From: Paracoccaceae bacterium
Lineage (GTDB): Bacteria > Pseudomonadota > Alphaproteobacteria > Rhodobacterales > Rhodobacteraceae
Length of the DNA stretch: 64,000 nucleotides
NCBI GenBank assembly: GCA_014239455.1
Contig: JAAZYV010000006.1
Location: forward strand, 1 to 64,000
Direction of reading: 5' to 3'
The first letter of the stretch is position 1. Each line of letters opens with the position of its first letter. The position numbers and the translations under genes were made by a program. Shown here piece by piece: positions 29,424-38,388 of this stretch. The notes beneath the pieces were generated by a model. The model did not search any database. It was not told where the DNA came from and worked only from the letters and a program-made list of their open reading frames with translations.

Positions 29424-30916
29424 TATCTTGTCCACCACTGATCTGGTTTAAACTTAAAACCACTATCTTGTTCTAAACGGAAAGCTACATTCAAAACTTC
29501 AGCCTCTTTCCAGGCGGGACCTATTATTTGAAGTCCAAGGGGTAGGCCATTGTCTGTTGTGCCTGTAGGTATGCTGATGGCAGGCAATCCGGCTAAGTTA
29601 GCAGGAACAGTGAAGACATCATTTAAATACATTTCAACAGGGCTTTTGTCACCTTTAGATCCCAAGGGGAAAGCAGGAGATGGCGTAGTAGGTGTCAGGA
29701 TTGCATTGATACCCTTGGAAAAAACATTCTCAAAATCCTTTCTAATAAGACTCCTCACTTTCAGAGCTTTTTGATAATATGCTTCATAAAACCCTGCAGA
29801 TAATACATAAGTTCCAACCATAATTCTTCGCTTAACTTCATCTCCAAAACCTTCTGATCTTGTTTTCTCATAAAGTTTGTTAATCCCTTCACCTTTTTTT
29901 AAGGTTGCTCTATATCCGTATTTTACTCCATCGTACCGAGCCAAATTAGATGATGCTTCAGCAGGAGCTAACACATAATAAGTAGGTAAGGAATATTTTG
30001 TGTGAGGCAGCGAAATGTCTACTATCTTGGCTCCTGAATCTCTTAAAAGCTCAATTCCAGTCTCCCACAATTTAATTATTTCAGAGGGAGTTCCTTCAAT
30101 TCGGTATTCAGCAGGAATTCCAATTTTTTTACCACGCATATCTCCATCAAGTGCTGCTTCAAAATCAGGGACCTTGTTTGCCACGCTTGTGCTATCTTTC
30201 TTATCATGGCCAGAAATTATTTCGAGTAAAATTGCGGAATCTCTAACTGTTTTTGTTATGGGGCCCGCTTGATCAAGAGATGAGGCAAACGCAATTATCC
30301 CCCATCTGGAGCACCTTCCGTAGGTGGGCTTGATCCCCACGACTCCATTGAATGCTGCAGGTTGTCTTATAGAGCCGCCTGTATCAGTTCCTAAAGATGC
30401 CAGACATAGGTCTGCGGCAACTGCTGCAGCTGAACCTCCTGAGGATCCTCCTGGCGATAGTGGTTGCATTTCAGCAGCAACTTGCCATGGATTGATTGCT
30501 GGACCGTAAATGGATGTCTCATTAGATGATCCCATCGCAAACTCATCCATATTAAGCTTACCGAGTAAAATAGCATTCTCAGCCCATAGTTTACTAGTAA
30601 CAGTACTCTCATAGGGAGGAATAAATCCTTCAAGAATCTTGGAAGCGGCTTGGGTTGGTAGAGATTTGGTGCAGAAAATATCTTTTACAGCTAGAGGTAT
30701 GCCACATAACTTGCCTTTGTCAGCTGATTTGACTAATTTGTCACAGTGTCTTGCCTTTTCTAAAGCTAGTTCTGCTGTCGTTAGGCAAAAAGTATTCAGT
30801 TTTTGGCTGGTTTCTATTTTTGCCAAGTAGTGTTCTGTTAGTGCTACAGCGGAAACCTCTCTCTTAGAAAGAAGGTCCCTTGCTCTTGAAATTGTTAAGC
30901 TTTCCAATTTTGACAT
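29423..30916 (-). CDS. gatA: aspartyl/glutamyl-tRNA amidotransferase subunit A
   Basis: GIPLAVKDIFCT, SPGGSSGGSAAAVAADLCLASLGTDTGGSIRQPAAFNGVVGIKPTYG amidase signature. Confidence 0.97.
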   Translation of the reverse strand: MSKLESLTISRARDLLSKREVSAVALTEHYLAKIETSQKLNTFCLTTAELALEKARHCDKLVKSADKGKLCGIPLAVKDIFCTKSLPTQAASKILEGFIPPYESTVTSKLWAENAILLGKLNMDEFAMGSSNETSIYGPAINPWQVAAEMQPLSPGGSSGGSAAAVAADLCLASLGTDTGGSIRQPAAFNGVVGIKPTYGRCSRWGIIAFASSLDQAGPITKTVRDSAILLEIISGHDKKDSTSVANKVPDFEAALDGDMRGKKIGIPAEYRIEGTPSEIIKLWETGIELLRDSGAKIVDISLPHTKYSLPTYYVLAPAEASSNLARYDGVKYGYRATLKKGEGINKLYEKTRSEGFGDEVKRRIMVGTYVLSAGFYEAYYQKALKVRSLIRKDFENVFSKGINAILTPTTPSPAFPLGSKGDKSPVEMYLNDVFTVPANLAGLPAISIPTGTTDNGLPLGLQIIGPAWKEAEVLNVAFRLEQDSGFKFKPDQWWTR

Positions 30917-31207
30917 TCACTCTATAACCTTCTTTACGGTGAAAAATCCTTCTTTAGACTCTGGGGCATTTTGCAGGATTAATTCTATGTAATTCCCATC
31001 TTTAACTATATCTTCAGTGCGGTTGGTATGACCCTTGGAACTGTCAGCATCCAAACCTGGGACATCAGAAATATCCACCGCATTGAGTTGGTTCATTAAC
31101 CCAATAATTTCACCAATTTGCTTGGAAAACATTTTAATATCATTTGCTGAAAGTTCTATTTTTGCAAGATTGGCAATTTTCTTTACAAGGTCATTATCAA
31201 TAGACAT
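30917..31207 (-). CDS. gatC: aspartyl/glutamyl-tRNA amidotransferase subunit C
   Basis: KIANLAKIELSANDIKMFSKQIGEIIGLMNQLNAVDISDVPG; abuts gatA. Confidence 0.95.
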   Translation of the reverse strand: MSIDNDLVKKIANLAKIELSANDIKMFSKQIGEIIGLMNQLNAVDISDVPGLDADSSKGHTNRTEDIVKDGNYIELILQNAPESKEGFFTVKKVIE

Positions 31208-31371
31208 GTCAGCATTTCCTGATTTGATGGTTGTCTAGTAGAGCTTTATCTTCGTATTTTTAATCATGCAAGTCTTTAAATGCCACTTATTCGACTTAGC
31301 TAGTTTTGCAATCTTTCTTTATTGGAGAATAGTTCACAGCAGTTTCACTGGTTATAAGGGTTGGCATTCCT

Positions 31372-31824
31372 TCATCTTCTCTCCTTAAAGAATTTCTTCA
31401 TTAATTTTGCAGACTCATCTTCGCTGATATTTGGGTAAATTTCGAGAGGAAGGCCTATTTGAGATTTTCCCACCAATATATCATAATGATCTAGGGCTGT
31501 ATCGGATGTATCACTCGCGCCATAGTATAATCTAGCTATTCTAGCATTAATTATCGCATTCAAACACATTTGACAAGGCTGTAAGGTCACGTATATATCA
31601 TGCCCTATTAATCTTTCGGATTTTTGCTTTTGGCATGCTTTTCTAATACTCAATATTTCAGCATGGGCTGTTGGATCAGTGAGTTCTTTGGTTCTATTCC
31701 CAGCCTTTGCTACGATGATGCCGTTTTTATTGACAATGACGGCCCCCACTGGTACCTCATCTCGTTGAGCAGCTTTTTTTGCTTCTTCTAAAGCCATTTC
31801 CATGAATGATTTAAATTTGTGCAT
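31372..31824 (-). CDS. tadA: tRNA-specific adenosine deaminase
   Basis: VPVGAVIVNKNGIIVAKAGN, DPTAHAEILSIRKA, TLQPCQMCLNAIINARI zinc-binding motifs. Confidence 0.95.
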   Translation of the reverse strand: MHKFKSFMEMALEEAKKAAQRDEVPVGAVIVNKNGIIVAKAGNRTKELTDPTAHAEILSIRKACQKQKSERLIGHDIYVTLQPCQMCLNAIINARIARLYYGASDTSDTALDHYDILVGKSQIGLPLEIYPNISEDESAKLMKKFFKERR

Positions 31825-31869
31825 AATGCAAAAGGATTAAAAAGGTTTTAATGAAGTTTTATTTTTGAA

Positions 31870-32619
31870 ATGTCTCAGAAAGAACATCATAACCAAAGAC
31901 TCTCAAAATTTCTAGCTTATGCAGGTATAGCATCAAGGAGGAATTCTGAGAAGTTAATCATAAATGGTAGAGTTATTGTCAATGGTTTAATCGTATTGGA
32001 TCCAGCAACTACAGTGTCAACGAGTGATAATATTTTTTATAATGGATGTCCTGTGAAACATGAATTCATCAAATCAAGGATCTGGCTTTATCACAAATTA
32101 GTTGGAGAAATATGCTCAGACTCTGATCCTTTTGGTAAGAGGACTGTATTTGATTCATTTCCTAAAGGCTTAGGCAAAGTCTGTTTGGTTGGCAGGTTAG
32201 ATTATAAGTCTGAGGGACTATTACTTTTGACAAATAAAGGATTTATCAAAAGATATCTTGAGCTACCGAGGAACCAAGTAATGAGAACATACAGGGTGAA
32301 AATATGGGGTCAAAATTTGAATGATGAGACCTTAGAACCTATCAGAGAAGGGATCACCGTATCTGGTATACACTATGCACCTATGACCGTCGATATTCTT
32401 TCAAAGGGGGTCAAGACTGGCTGGTTAAAAATTAGTCTCACAGAGGGTAAAAATAGGGAGATAAGGAAAGTTTTAGAAAGTATTGGGTTAAATGTTAGCA
32501 AACTAATAAGAATTAGGCACGGAAATTTTTTTTTAGGAAAACTCGGACGTGGTAAAATTAAGGAGGTTTTGATACCTAATTCGCTGAGCAGGAGTTTAGA
32601 CAGAAGTTTAGAAAAATGA
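31870..32619 (+). CDS. pseudouridine synthase, RsuA/RluB/E/F family
   Basis: RLSKFLAYAGIASRRNSEKLI S4 domain, VGRLDYKSEGLLLLTNKG, EGKNREIRKVLESIGLNVSKLIRIRHG. Confidence 0.93.
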   Translation: MSQKEHHNQRLSKFLAYAGIASRRNSEKLIINGRVIVNGLIVLDPATTVSTSDNIFYNGCPVKHEFIKSRIWLYHKLVGEICSDSDPFGKRTVFDSFPKGLGKVCLVGRLDYKSEGLLLLTNKGFIKRYLELPRNQVMRTYRVKIWGQNLNDETLEPIREGITVSGIHYAPMTVDILSKGVKTGWLKISLTEGKNREIRKVLESIGLNVSKLIRIRHGNFFLGKLGRGKIKEVLIPNSLSRSLDRSLEK

Positions 32620-32654
32620 TTGACTGCTCAAGTGAATATTCAGTAGAGTGCCGT

Positions 32655-33010
32655 GTGGAAAGCTGAATGATCGCATCGTGTAGATGAGGAAAGTCCGGAC
32701 TCCAAGGAGAAATGGTGCCGGGTAACGCCCGGCCAGGGCAACCTGAGGGAAAGCGCAACAGAAAGGATACCGCTCAATTTGAGTAAGGGTGAAATGGTAA
32801 GGTAAGAGCTTACCGCCTGCTTGGCAACAAGGAGGGCATTGCAAGCCCCACCAGGAGAAAGACCAAATAGGAACTGAGATTGAATCTGAGTATTCGATAT
32901 CTCCTAAGTTACGGTTCGGGTAGGTCGTTTGATCCAGTTGGAAACTACTGGGCTAGATGAATGATTATTGAGCTTAAATGCTTACAAAATCCGGCTTACA
33001 AGCTTTCCAC
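32655..33010 (+). ncRNA. rnpB: RNase P RNA (bacterial type A)
   Basis: P1 GTGGAAAGCT...AGCTTTCCAC, canonical core GAGGAAAGTCCGGACTCC and GGGCAACCTGAGGGAAAGCGCAACAGAAA, 3' TTACAAAATCCGGCTTACA; followed by AGTTTTT. Confidence 0.94.
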
Positions 33011-33210
33011 AGTTTTTCAGTTTAATGGTTTTTTACCAGTTCAAGGCTAAAAGTGTCTATCTGTAGCCGGTCAAATTATTTTGAATACTAAATGTTGTAA
33101 TAAAAAAAAAGCATAATATGTTATAAAAAACCATTGATTTCCATATTTTCCCATGCTATACCTTTTGTTGTTGAGGAAAAGATTTCATACAGGCATCTCC
33201 CTCCAATCTT

Positions 33211-33242
33211 GTAGTTTGGCAAAAAAAAAAATACCAAATTAC
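33211..33242 (+). other. hairpin GTAGTTTGG-(14 nt, A-rich)-CCAAATTAC upstream of mraZ
   Basis: 9-bp stem (one G-U) read directly. Confidence 0.35.
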
Positions 33243-33254
33243 GATTGAAACTAG

Positions 33255-33288
33255 GCAACGGTTACTGTTAGCAGGCGGTAACCGTTGC
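33255..33288. other. perfect 11-bp inverted repeat GCAACGGTTAC-(12 nt)-GTAACCGTTGC upstream of mraZ
   Basis: Read directly; 44 bp before the mraZ start codon. Confidence 0.6.
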
Positions 33289-33331
33289 TTTAACTTGAGG
33301 AACCTTCAAAGTTAGACTGGCAAGGTAAGGC

Positions 33332-33850
33332 ATGAGACGTTTTAGAGGTGAGGCTGAAAATAAAGTTGACGGAAAGGGACGGGTTTCTATTCCGGCTCCT
33401 TTTAGGAGGGTACTTGAGGAAGGAGATCCAGATTGGTCTGATGGCTTTAATCCAAATTTCGTCCTTGTTTATGGTAGGAGAAACAATAAGTGTCTTGAGG
33501 GATATTCACTAAAATCTATGAATGATGTTGATGATTTGGTTTCAAGGTTGCCGCGTTATTCAAAGGAGAGGGAAATTCTAGAGAGATTTTTGAATTCACA
33601 ATCAATTTATGCCCAAGTTGATGAAAATGGTAGAATAGTCTTACCCCCCAAACTTAGACAAATCGCAAAAATAACATCCAAAGCTATGTTTGTCGGCATG
33701 GGAGAAAAATTTCAAATTTGGGAACCTGATAGTTATCAAAAAGATATGAAACTAATGGAGCAAAGGCTTTCAGAAAATAATCTGGAGGAAGAAATTTATT
33801 CACTTTTAGACGATAGAGAAAAAACTCTGAAAAGATATGAAGAAAGCTGA
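33332..33850 (+). CDS. mraZ: transcriptional regulator / cell-division protein MraZ
   Basis: RRFRGEAENKVDGKGRVSIPAPFRRVL; DENGRIVLPPKLRQIAKI; start of dcw cluster. Confidence 0.93.
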   Translation: MRRFRGEAENKVDGKGRVSIPAPFRRVLEEGDPDWSDGFNPNFVLVYGRRNNKCLEGYSLKSMNDVDDLVSRLPRYSKEREILERFLNSQSIYAQVDENGRIVLPPKLRQIAKITSKAMFVGMGEKFQIWEPDSYQKDMKLMEQRLSENNLEEEIYSLLDDREKTLKRYEES

Positions 33851-34853
33851 CATAGTTTCTGATCATGTACCGGTTCTTCTTTCAGAGTTTTCATCTTTAC
33901 TTCCAGAAGTTTCAGGAGTCTGGATTGATGGAACCTTTGGATATGGAGGGTATAGTAGGGGTTTGTTGAATTCTGGCGCTACAAAAGTAATAGCCATTGA
34001 TATGGACCCTGATGTATTATCCTGTGCGAATGATTTTGAGAAGAAATGGCCTCAAAAGTTCAAAATTTTAGCAGGCAATTTCTGTTATATGAATGAATTA
34101 GTTTCCAATTTAGGGTTGAAAAGTGTTTCAGGGGTGATTTTAGATGTTGGTATATCATCCATGCAGGTTGATTATCCAAGTCGAGGTTTTTCTTTTAAGC
34201 ATGATGGTCCATTGGACATGCGGATGTCTAAAAAGGGAGCAAGCGCAAAAGATTTGATTAATAAGGCTAAGGAATCTCTTATATCTGAGGTGTTGCTCAA
34301 GTATGGGGAGGAACGATATGCTAAAGTCATAGCAAAACGCATTGTAGAAACTAGAAAAGAATATCCGATAGATAGTACTCATAAATTAGCTAGTCTAATA
34401 GAAAAAGTCCTAGGAACTAATCAACAACACAAGATACATCCAGCGACCAGAAGTTTTCAAGCTATAAGGATGGCAATAAATAATGAGTTACCAAATCTGA
34501 TTGGAGGTCTAGCCTCTGCCAATGAATTATTGGAGATTGGGGGTTTATTAGCGGTAATCACATTTCATTCGTTAGAGGATAGAATTGTGAAGAGATTTTT
34601 TAACTTACAGACCAAGAGTAATAATGCTCTTGATGAAATCAAGCGCATAGGTGGAAACAGTGAGCCAATATTCAAGAAGGTAAATAAAAGACCCATTACC
34701 CCTAATTTGCAAGAAATATCTAAAAATCCGAGAGCGCGTTCTGCAAAATTGCGGATAGTCAGGAAGATGAAGGATCAGTGTATTGACGTCGAACCTGGTT
34801 CTTTGGGATTACCAAATATTTCAACTAGTTTAAGGGAGTTTCAATGCGAATGA
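33837..34853 (+). CDS. rsmH: 16S rRNA (cytosine(1402)-N(4))-methyltransferase
   Basis: DHVPVLLSEF, WIDGTFGYGGYSRGLL, ITFHSLEDRIVKRFF. Confidence 0.96.
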   Translation: MKKADIVSDHVPVLLSEFSSLLPEVSGVWIDGTFGYGGYSRGLLNSGATKVIAIDMDPDVLSCANDFEKKWPQKFKILAGNFCYMNELVSNLGLKSVSGVILDVGISSMQVDYPSRGFSFKHDGPLDMRMSKKGASAKDLINKAKESLISEVLLKYGEERYAKVIAKRIVETRKEYPIDSTHKLASLIEKVLGTNQQHKIHPATRSFQAIRMAINNELPNLIGGLASANELLEIGGLLAVITFHSLEDRIVKRFFNLQTKSNNALDEIKRIGGNSEPIFKKVNKRPITPNLQEISKNPRARSAKLRIVRKMKDQCIDVEPGSLGLPNISTSLREFQCE

Positions 34854-35152
34854 TTATCCTGTCAATGCTAAGCTTTTTTTGTATATTAAGTGCAATTTGG
34901 GCTTATCAGGTTAATTATCAAACTAGATCAGTAAAGAGGGATATTCAGGTCCTCAATGATAAAATTGTCTCTGTCTTAACTCGCATTGATTTACTGGAGG
35001 CAGAGTGGGCTTTTTTGAACAGGCCCAAAAGGTTAGCAAAATTAGTCGATGAAAATTTTGAAACCTTAAGGCTTGTTCCTATTACAAAAGATCATTTCCA
35101 GAATTCAGTAACATCCTATTTAACTGTGGTAGAGAGCAAAGATGGAGAATGA
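34844..35152 (+). CDS. ftsL: cell division protein FtsL-like
   Basis: Small single-TM protein (about 100 aa) with coiled coil, between rsmH and ftsI. Confidence 0.75.
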   Translation: MRMIILSMLSFFCILSAIWAYQVNYQTRSVKRDIQVLNDKIVSVLTRIDLLEAEWAFLNRPKRLAKLVDENFETLRLVPITKDHFQNSVTSYLTVVESKDGE

Positions 35153-36833
35153 GTTTGGATCGATTGCTTCTACTAGAAATGTAAATGAACCTGACAATTA
35201 CAAGTTGAATGATTTTCGATTTAGGCTACTTGCTATCCTAACAGCCTTTATTTTGGTATTTTGTCTTATTGGGACTCAAATGATCATTATGGCTCTGAGT
35301 CCAGATAGCAAAAAAATTAAAACTGAGGTGAACCTTGGTGATATAAGTGGCCGTAAAGATATAGAGGATCGTCGAGGTAAGCTGTTAGCCACTAACATTA
35401 CTGTTAACGCTCTTTACGCCCACCCACACGAAATAATTGATAAAAACAAGGTAATAGTTGAATTAGAGAATATATTTCCGGATCAGGAATCACAGTCATT
35501 TCGGGATAAATTGATGTCAAAAAAGCCCTTCGTCTGGCTCAGAAAAACTATATCTCCAAAACAACAGCAAAGTGTAAAGGACATTGGGCAGCCAGGTTTA
35601 TATTTTGGCCCTAGGGAAATGAGAATTTATCCAAATGGTGAAATAGCTTCCCATGCTTTGGGAGGATCAAGATTTGGAAATGAAAGGGTAGATGGTGCAG
35701 AAGTAATAGGAACTGCAGGCGTGGAATTATATTTTGACAAGTTTTTGAGGAAAATTAATGATAGAGATAGTAAACTTGAACTTTCAATAGATGTGACTAT
35801 TCAATCTTTGATAGAGCAAATTCTTCAGGATGGTATTGGGCTTATGGGAGCAAAAGGTGGCTCCGTAGTTTTGATGGAATCGAAAACTGGAAAATTACTC
35901 TCCTTGGCTTCTTTCCCCGGATTTGATCCTAACAGAAGACCAAAGAATCTCTTCAAGAATGATCCAGCAAATAGCCCCATTTTTAACCGTGCTGTTCAAG
36001 GAATATATGAATTAGGGTCAGTTTTTAAGATATTTACTGTGGCTTTGGCTTTGGACGAGAAGCTCGTAGAATTGGGCACTAAGGTAAATACCAAGGGACC
36101 GCTTAGGATAGGAGGGAGAAGAATTTCGGATCATAAGTACTTTGGGCCTAGTTTAACAGTGGAAGACGTTATAGTGAAGTCCTCCAATATTGGTACAGTT
36201 CGCATAGCTAACAAAATTGGGCCTGTGCGGCTTAAAGAATTTTATAAGCGGTTGGGGCTTTTAGAAAAAACCAGTCTCGAATTACCAGAATCGCAATTAA
36301 TAGTACCGCAGTTTCCCAAAAAATGGAAAAGTTTAGAAACAGCTACAGCATCTTATGGTCATGGAATAGCTGTGTCTCCTATTCATCTAGCAGTCGCCTA
36401 TTCTAGTTTGGTGAATGGAGGTTATAAAGTTAAACCCACATTATTAAAGAAGCAAGTTAAAGTTGAGTATAGAAACTTCATAATCTCTGATACAACATCT
36501 CGGTTAGTTAGATCTCTATTGGGTCAGGTTGTAATGAAAGGAACTGCCAAAGACAGTAATTTTGGCGGTTATAATGTCGGTGGCAAAACAGGCACAGCAG
36601 AAAAGCCAGATCCAATAAGGGGGGGGTATTACGAAGATAAAGTTATTTCAACGTTTGCTTCGGTTTTCCCTATCTCGACGGGTGATTACGTTTTGGTAGT
36701 TACTTTAGATGAACCAGAGAATAATCTGGGTTCTGAAAGTTTTAGGTATGCTAGCAAAACTGCTGTTCCAATCTCAGCAAAAATAATTAGCAGAATAGCA
36801 CCACTATTAGGTTTGAAAACAAATGAGGAATGA
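35142..36833 (+). CDS. ftsI: peptidoglycan transpeptidase FtsI (PBP3)
   Basis: IYELGSVFKIFT (SxxK), SSNIGT (SxN), GGKTGTAEKP (KTG). Confidence 0.96.
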   Translation: MENEFGSIASTRNVNEPDNYKLNDFRFRLLAILTAFILVFCLIGTQMIIMALSPDSKKIKTEVNLGDISGRKDIEDRRGKLLATNITVNALYAHPHEIIDKNKVIVELENIFPDQESQSFRDKLMSKKPFVWLRKTISPKQQQSVKDIGQPGLYFGPREMRIYPNGEIASHALGGSRFGNERVDGAEVIGTAGVELYFDKFLRKINDRDSKLELSIDVTIQSLIEQILQDGIGLMGAKGGSVVLMESKTGKLLSLASFPGFDPNRRPKNLFKNDPANSPIFNRAVQGIYELGSVFKIFTVALALDEKLVELGTKVNTKGPLRIGGRRISDHKYFGPSLTVEDVIVKSSNIGTVRIANKIGPVRLKEFYKRLGLLEKTSLELPESQLIVPQFPKKWKSLETATASYGHGIAVSPIHLAVAYSSLVNGGYKVKPTLLKKQVKVEYRNFIISDTTSRLVRSLLGQVVMKGTAKDSNFGGYNVGGKTGTAEKPDPIRGGYYEDKVISTFASVFPISTGDYVLVVTLDEPENNLGSESFRYASKTAVPISAKIISRIAPLLGLKTNEE

Positions 36834-36879
36834 TCCTGCGCCTAAATCTTAAAGGAATTATATCTAGGAAATAAGTTAT

Positions 36880-38388
36880 ATGATCCCAAACTTTAATTCT
36901 GTACCTTCCATTAAACTGTCAGACTTAAATATTACTGAAAATGCTTTGAGGACCTTTAATATCCACTCTGAAATCATTTTACTTGGGGTCTCAGAGAAGT
37001 CTTATTTGATTCAAAAAAATTTTGTATTTTTTGCTTTACCAGGCACTAACACGCATGGTGCGAAATTTACAGCTGATGCTGTTTCGCGAGGAGCAATTCT
37101 TGTGATTAGTGATACAGAGGGCCAGAAAATAATTCAATCACTAGACTTAAAAGTACCAATTTGCGTTTTTAAAGAACCTAGAGAAGTACTTTCAAGGGTT
37201 GCAGTTTCATTTTTTAAGGTTCAACCATCCTGTTTAATTGGGGTTACAGGGACAAATGGGAAGACATCTGTTGTCCACTATGTGAGGCAGATATGGGACC
37301 TTCTAGGTGAAACTGCAGCCAGCATTGGTACTACAGGAACTACTGGGCTTCTGGATCTTCCTTTAGAACATACTACACCCGAAGCTATTAAGTTGCATTG
37401 GTTACTTTATCAAATGGTGAATCGAGGTATTAACAAGGTGGCAATTGAGGCCTCTTCACACGGGCTTGAACAAAGAAGGTTGGACGGAATTAAATTTTTA
37501 GTAGGGGCTTTCACTAACTTAAGCAGAGACCATTTCGACTACCACAATAACATGGAATCATATTTTAAATCCAAGTCTATCTTGTTTGATAGGTTAATAA
37601 CTGAAAATGGTGGAGCTGTTATTTGTATAGATGATGACTATGGAGCAAGAATGGTCGACATAGCAAAATCAAATGCCTTTAAGATAGTGACCGTAGGTAA
37701 AAATAGAATTGCTGACATAAGAGTATTATCACATTCTTTCCATGCAAGAGGGCAAGAAATAAAGATTTCTTGGAAAGGTAAACTGCACGTTCTTTCCTTA
37801 CCTTTGTTTGGAGGTTTCCAGGCCAACAACATATTATTGGCCCTTGGTATACTTAGCATGTGTGGTGAAAATTCTAGTAAGATTTTGAATTTATTAGATA
37901 AATTGAAACCTGTCCCAGGTCGAATGGAGGAAGTAGCAGTTAGAAAAAATGGAGCTAGAATTTTTGTTGATTATGCTCACACACCGAATGCTTTAGAGGC
38001 AGCATTGAGATCTATAAGATTACATTTTATGGGTCAAATTCATCTAATATTTGGAGCGGGTGGTAATAGAGATATAGGTAAAAGATCAATAATGGGGGAT
38101 ATTGCTTCAAATTTTTCTGATAACGTGATTATCACAGATGACAATCCCAGGAATGAAGATCCAGCTACTATTCGATCACAAATTAAAGAATTTTGTCCTA
38201 AAGCAATAGATATAGGAGATAGGGCAGAAGCTATTTTAACTGGGATTGATAAACTTAGAAAAGGTGATGCGTTGATCATAGCTGGAAAGGGACATGAGAA
38301 GACTCAGACTTTTGCCGATACGTCCTTTCCCTTTGATGATGCAGAGCAGGCAAGTTTGTCGGTACAAGCTCTTGATGGACAGCCCTGA
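36880..38388 (+). CDS. murE: UDP-N-acetylmuramoyl-tripeptide synthetase-type ligase MurE
   Basis: IGVTGTNGKTSVVHYV, IEASSHGLEQRRLDG, RIFVDYAHTPNALEAAL, DDNPRNEDP. Confidence 0.97.
   Translation: MIPNFNSVPSIKLSDLNITENALRTFNIHSEIILLGVSEKSYLIQKNFVFFALPGTNTHGAKFTADAVSRGAILVISDTEGQKIIQSLDLKVPICVFKEPREVLSRVAVSFFKVQPSCLIGVTGTNGKTSVVHYVRQIWDLLGETAASIGTTGTTGLLDLPLEHTTPEAIKLHWLLYQMVNRGINKVAIEASSHGLEQRRLDGIKFLVGAFTNLSRDHFDYHNNMESYFKSKSILFDRLITENGGAVICIDDDYGARMVDIAKSNAFKIVTVGKNRIADIRVLSHSFHARGQEIKISWKGKLHVLSLPLFGGFQANNILLALGILSMCGENSSKILNLLDKLKPVPGRMEEVAVRKNGARIFVDYAHTPNALEAALRSIRLHFMGQIHLIFGAGGNRDIGKRSIMGDIASNFSDNVIITDDNPRNEDPATIRSQIKEFCPKAIDIGDRAEAILTGIDKLRKGDALIIAGKGHEKTQTFADTSFPFDDAEQASLSVQALDGQP

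Noticed and set aside
31208-31371. Short minus-strand ORF MPTLITSETAVNYSPIKKDCKTS between gatC and tadA as a gene remnant
   Set aside because: Too short to assign and without a recognisable family.
32576-32844. Minus-strand ORFs over rnpB
   Set aside because: The region is clearly RNase P RNA; the ORFs are incidental.
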